Source: Thermoproteota archaeon (GTDB taxonomy: Archaea > Thermoproteota > Thermoprotei > Thermoproteales > Thermocladiaceae). Taken from it: 16,238 nt of DNA. Positions 13,421-16,238 of the stretch are shown here, one piece after another. Under the pieces are notes generated by a model. That model ran no database searches and was not told the origin of the DNA. It saw only the letters and a list, made by a program, of their open reading frames with translations. Location: positions 1-16,238 of the forward strand of contig JAADDN010000132.1 in assembly GCA_013153895.1 (NCBI GenBank), in the 5' to 3' direction. A program made the position numbers and the translations under genes. Numbering within the stretch: position 1 is the stretch's first letter; each line of letters begins with the position of its first letter.

Positions 13421-13812
13421 TTTTTCTCTTTCTCTGACTCTCTTATGATTCTGTTAAGCTTCTCAAACGCCTCTAAGAGGAGTAGAAGGTTTCTAGTTAT
13501 CTCCTGCATAGACTCAAGCTCACTTGGAGGAATCTTCTCTAATGCTCTACCTAGGGTAAGTATCTTCTGAAATACTACCTCTCTAACCTCTGCTAAGCCG
13601 AACTTCATTGTGACCTGTGCTTCCTCTTCCTCACTACGTACTATGACTACCTGTCTATCACATCTAGCGCAGTAATATTCTCCAGACTTTAACTGTAGTA
13701 GTGGTGTTCCACAGGCTGGACAGCTATAGCTTGTGAGTTTTGCTCCTGCTCTCATTAGTTGAGCCATCTTTTTAACTACCATGTCGTCTCCTCTTACCGG
13801 TATCATCAGCAT
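13417..13812 (-). CDS. Zinc-ribbon protein of the UPF0148 / Sjogren autoantigen p27-like family
   Basis: 131 residues as read from ATG 13812. The family core is KKMAQLMRAGAKL followed by a zinc ribbon CPAC...CARC (C31, C34, C48, C51), then a helical acidic C-terminus (LESMQEITRNLLLLLEAFEKL) that may form a coiled coil. The function is unknown. The start is doubtful: ATG codons also occur at 13806 (M3) and 13782 (M11). A TATA box near 13830-13840 would put transcription start near 13808, which favours M3 or M11. M11 (MVVKKMAQLM) gives the shortest, most family-like N-terminus. The gene overlaps the SAM hydrolase gene by 4 bp. Confidence 0.85.
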   Translation of the reverse strand: MLMIPVRGDDMVVKKMAQLMRAGAKLTSYSCPACGTPLLQLKSGEYYCARCDRQVVIVRSEEEEAQVTMKFGLAEVREVVFQKILTLGRALEKIPPSELESMQEITRNLLLLLEAFEKLNRIIRESEKEKK

Positions 13813-13829
13813 ATCATGATAATAGAGAA

Positions 13830-13840
13830 TATATAAATAG
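13830..13840. promoter_or_regulatory. TATA core between the zinc-ribbon gene and moeA
   Basis: TATATAAATAG on plus lies 25-35 bp before the GTG of moeA. On minus the same AT core (CTATTTATATA) lies 18-28 bp before ATG 13812 and 24-34 bp before ATG 13806. The two genes are 52 bp apart and probably share this core. Confidence 0.55.
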
Positions 13841-13864
13841 TAGTTAAATGCTTACTCTTGAGCA

Positions 13865-15766
13865 GTGGAGAGACAGCTGTTTCATAGGTTACTAAAACCT
13901 GAAGAAGCTTTAAAACTCATCCTAGAACACTTCAATCCTAGACCCACAGGTGTAGAGCTAGTTCACATATCTGAAGCTCATGGTAGAGTTCTTGCAGAAC
14001 ATGTAGCTAGTCCAATAGATGTTCCACCATTTGATAGAGCAACTATGGATGGATATGCTGTACGTAGTATAGATGTTGAAGATGCTTCAGAAATATCACC
14101 AGTAGAGTTGAAACTTATAGGAAAAGTTGAGGCTGGTCAGAGACCTAACATAGAGGTCGTAGAGAGAACATGCGTTGAGGTTGCTACAGGAGCACCAGTA
14201 CCAGCTGGTGCAGACTCTGTAGTTATGGTAGAGTACACATCTATGAGAGATGGTAAAGTTCTCGTATATAGATCTACATATCCTGGAGAAAACATAGCGT
14301 TTGTAGGGACTGATGTTGTGAAAGGTGAGATAATTCTCAGAAGATGTACAAGGCTAAGTTACAGAGAGATCGCTCTCCTAGCTTCAGTAGGAGTAGATAA
14401 GGTTCCAGTATACTCTAGACCTAGAGTAGGAATAATAGCTACAGGAAACGAGCTTGTAGAACCTGGATCTAGTTTAGACATTGGTAAGATATATAACTCG
14501 AACACGTACATGCTTAATGCAGCATGCATAGAAGAGGGGTGCGTAACAAAGATCTATGGAATATGTCCAGACGATGAGAAGGTCCTTAGAGAGCTTGTTG
14601 AGAAGGCTGTAAAAGAGAACGATATAGTCCTCATAACTGGTGGAACATCAGCAGGAACATCAGACATAACATATAGAGTACTTGGTAAGCTTGGTAACGT
14701 TCTCATACATGGTCTACTTATAAAACCTGGAAAGCCGACAGTGATAGCTGACGTAGATGGTAAACCTGTAATTGGTCTACCAGGATATCCAAACAGTGCA
14801 TTACTAGTATTTGATCTCATAGTTAGACCATTAATAAGAAGAATGCTCTGTAGTGAAGATAAGTGTGAAGAAGCTGAGGCTATTCTCGTTAAGAAGATTA
14901 TTGGAGCACAAGGACGTAGAGCATATATACCAGCAATAATAGTTGAGAGAAATGGAAAGTTATTAGCATATCCTCTAGAAGCACCACAGGGTAGCATAAG
15001 TCCAGTAGTAAACGCTGATGGTTACATAATAGTACCAGAGGATAGAGAGTTCATAGATGAGGGAGAGAAAGTTAAGATCATACTTGAAAGAAGAGAGAGA
15101 CCTGATCTGATAGTTATAGGTAGTCATGACTATACTCTAGATAAGATTCTTACAGAGCTAGCAGAAGAAGGATACAAGATTCGTCAAGTAGTAACAGGAT
15201 CTATGGGAGCAATAATAGCAGTATCGAGAGGAATAGCAGATCTAGGAGGAATACACATAATAGATGAAGAGACAGGAAAATATAATGAACCAATAATAAG
15301 AAAGTTAGGAATAGAAGACAAGGTCATACTAGTAAAAGGATGGAAGAGACTACAAGGAATAATAGTACAGAAAGGAAATCCTAAAAACATTAAATCTATA
15401 GAAGACTTCTTGAGACCTGACGTCAAGATAGTAAATAGAAACAAAGGATCAGGTACAAGACATCTCCTAGACCTCTACCTAAAACAGATAGCACAAAAAC
15501 AGGGAATACCATTTCAAGAACTAGTCAGAAAAATAAGAGGCTACACCTATGAGGTAAAGACACATACAGCAGTAGCAGCAGCAATAGCACAAGGAAAAGC
15601 AGATGCAGGAATAGGAATAAAACAAGCAGCAGAATTATATAATCTAGACTTCATACCACTAACATACGAGGAATACGATATAATAATAAATAGAGAATCA
15701 ATAAAAAAGAAAGCGGTGCAGAGGCTTTTAGAGATATTGCAGAACTATAATAGAGATTTGTTTTAG
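13865..15766 (+). CDS. moeA: MoeA molybdopterin/tungstopterin synthesis protein fused to a C-terminal PBP-like domain
   Basis: 633 residues; plain MoeA has about 400. MoeA part (1-410): VPPFDRATMDGYAV (53-66), VATGAPVPAGADSVV (106-120), IIATGNELV (190-198), LITGGTSAGTSDITY (256-270), LIKPGKPT (285-292) and IGLPGYPNSALL (303-314). It inserts Mo or W into adenylated molybdopterin. The C-terminal part (about 412-633) is a small periplasmic-binding-type domain like that of LysR proteins: LIVIGSHDYTLDKIL, VTGSMGAIIAVSRGIADLGGI, NRNKGSGTRHLLDLYL. It has no signal peptide, so it is cytoplasmic and may sense a small ligand, perhaps the oxyanion (inference). This fusion is seen in archaea and some clostridia. 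Start: GTG at 13865, 25 bp after a TATA box. The metal would come through wtpABC. Confidence 0.93.
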   Translation: MERQLFHRLLKPEEALKLILEHFNPRPTGVELVHISEAHGRVLAEHVASPIDVPPFDRATMDGYAVRSIDVEDASEISPVELKLIGKVEAGQRPNIEVVERTCVEVATGAPVPAGADSVVMVEYTSMRDGKVLVYRSTYPGENIAFVGTDVVKGEIILRRCTRLSYREIALLASVGVDKVPVYSRPRVGIIATGNELVEPGSSLDIGKIYNSNTYMLNAACIEEGCVTKIYGICPDDEKVLRELVEKAVKENDIVLITGGTSAGTSDITYRVLGKLGNVLIHGLLIKPGKPTVIADVDGKPVIGLPGYPNSALLVFDLIVRPLIRRMLCSEDKCEEAEAILVKKIIGAQGRRAYIPAIIVERNGKLLAYPLEAPQGSISPVVNADGYIIVPEDREFIDEGEKVKIILERRERPDLIVIGSHDYTLDKILTELAEEGYKIRQVVTGSMGAIIAVSRGIADLGGIHIIDEETGKYNEPIIRKLGIEDKVILVKGWKRLQGIIVQKGNPKNIKSIEDFLRPDVKIVNRNKGSGTRHLLDLYLKQIAQKQGIPFQELVRKIRGYTYEVKTHTAVAAAIAQGKADAGIGIKQAAELYNLDFIPLTYEEYDIIINRESIKKKAVQRLLEILQNYNRDLF

Positions 15767-15798
15767 TATATAACGAAAAGCGAGATATTTCATTTTAG

Positions 15799-15812
15799 AC
15801 TTTTTATTTTAC
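15799..15812 (+). terminator. T-rich terminator after moeA
   Basis: The stretch ACTTTTTATTTTAC, about 33 bp after the moeA stop, holds T5 and T4 runs separated by one A, with another T run (CATTTTAG) just before. No stem is needed for archaeal intrinsic termination. The convergent pilin gene ends about 17 bp farther on. Confidence 0.5.
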
Positions 15813-15829
15813 CTAGAAGTATTCACGTT

Positions 15830-16238
15830 TTACGATATTGAGAATGATGGTGTAACTATTACACCCATATTCTTTGTTATTATTCTAGCATAGTATACTC
15901 CCGCTGCGAGAGAGCTGCTTGGAGTACATGCTATTACATAGACATTGTCATTGATGTTCTGTACCTTACAGTTAGAGAGTGTCTTGTATACTGTACCGTT
16001 GTTAGCGAAGTATAGCATCATTAACTCTATGTCATTTGCTGTAAGTGTTCCAGGCGTCTTTACATAGACGACTACGCTACCATTGTAGTATGTTGACAGT
16101 ACTTGTACTTGTGAGCTTACTGGAGCGCTTGTCTGAGAGGATGCTGTGAGCTTGCTTACCCATAGGTAGAGTAGTGCTCCTGCTACTATTGCTATTGCTA
16201 TTAGTAGTATTGCTGCTACTATTGGCTCTATTGCTCTC
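15830..16238 (-). CDS. Archaeal type IV pilin-like protein, N-terminal end cut by the window edge
   Basis: An open frame of 135 codons plus a stop reads in from the right edge; an internal ATG near 16021 is not the start. The first visible residues are RAIEPIVAAILLIAIAIVAG, continuing ALLYLWV: the basic residue plus A-I-E-P and a hydrophobic helix of archaeal type IV pilins (class III signal, cut by a PibD/FlaK-type prepilin peptidase). The Glu five residues into the mature form is the usual conserved one. The rest is a Ser/Thr/Val-rich beta-type head (VSSQVQVLSTYYNGSVVVYVK), with two Cys (SNCKVQN and VIACTP) that may form a disulfide. It could be a pilin, an archaellin-like protein or another secreted protein with this anchor. 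Only a few N-terminal residues appear to be missing. Confidence 0.8.
   Translation of the reverse strand, partial: RAIEPIVAAILLIAIAIVAGALLYLWVSKLTASSQTSAPVSSQVQVLSTYYNGSVVVYVKTPGTLTANDIELMMLYFANNGTVYKTLSNCKVQNINDNVYVIACTPSSSLAAGVYYARIITKNMGVIVTPSFSIS

Noticed and set aside
14554..14997. A 147-codon minus-strand open frame
   Set aside because: It lies inside moeA, antisense to conserved motifs such as GGTSAGTSD and GLPGYPNS, and shows no domain of its own.
1..16238. CRISPR arrays and insertion sequences
   Set aside because: No regularly spaced repeats, no transposase frames and no inverted terminal repeats were seen on either strand by eye.

Overview
The window reads as a stretch of chromosome from an A+T-rich, hyperthermophile-type archaeon of the Thermoproteota (Crenarchaeota), probably Desulfurococcales-like. 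The genus cannot be fixed from the sequence. The evidence is archaeal-type uS15 and eL15, topoisomerase VI, stand-alone Bud32 with a Pcc1-like start, a tungstate transporter, a MoeA fused to a binding-protein domain, an archaeal type IV pilin N-terminus, AGA-rich arginine codon use, and TATA boxes about 25-38 bp before start codons, which suggests mostly leaderless mRNAs. The window opens inside one gene (Pcc1-like, 3' end missing) and closes inside another (pilin, 5' end missing).

Left block, 1-7686, all on the minus strand. In transcription order it holds topoisomerase VI subunit B, a tungstate/molybdate ABC operon (wtpA-wtpB-wtpC, overlapping genes), topoisomerase VI subunit A overlapping the KEOPS kinase bud32, then ribosomal protein uS15, a degenerate DHH/RecJ-like protein (candidate archaeal Cdc45-like factor), and the start of a Pcc1-like KEOPS subunit. 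The two topoisomerase VI subunits, usually adjacent, are separated here by the transporter.

Middle block, 7734-10005. A 171-residue winged-helix-like protein (minus) and a very cysteine-rich, oxidoreductase-like 361-residue protein (plus) diverge from a 62-bp spacer with one AT-rich core. I cannot assign either to a known function. eL15 follows on the plus strand with its TATA box over the stop codon of the upstream gene.

Accessory island, about 10099-12118. It holds an MNT nucleotidyltransferase gene followed by a HEPN toxin gene broken by one frameshift and one nonsense codon, then two identical initiator tRNA-Met genes 853 bp apart with a vapB-vapC toxin-antitoxin pair between them on the opposite strand. 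The last six codons and the stop of vapC lie in the antisense strand of the first tRNA gene. Some bacterial VapC toxins cut initiator tRNA, so this arrangement is the most interesting hypothesis in the window.

Right block, 12198-16238. A CGGC-type cysteine protein, a SAM hydrolase of the DUF62 family and a small zinc-ribbon protein are on the minus strand, the last two overlapping by 4 bp. They diverge from moeA-PBP on the plus strand, which is convergent with the partial pilin gene. The tungstate transporter and MoeA together fit an organism that makes tungsto- or molybdopterin enzymes. No intergenic stretch exceeds 300 bases.
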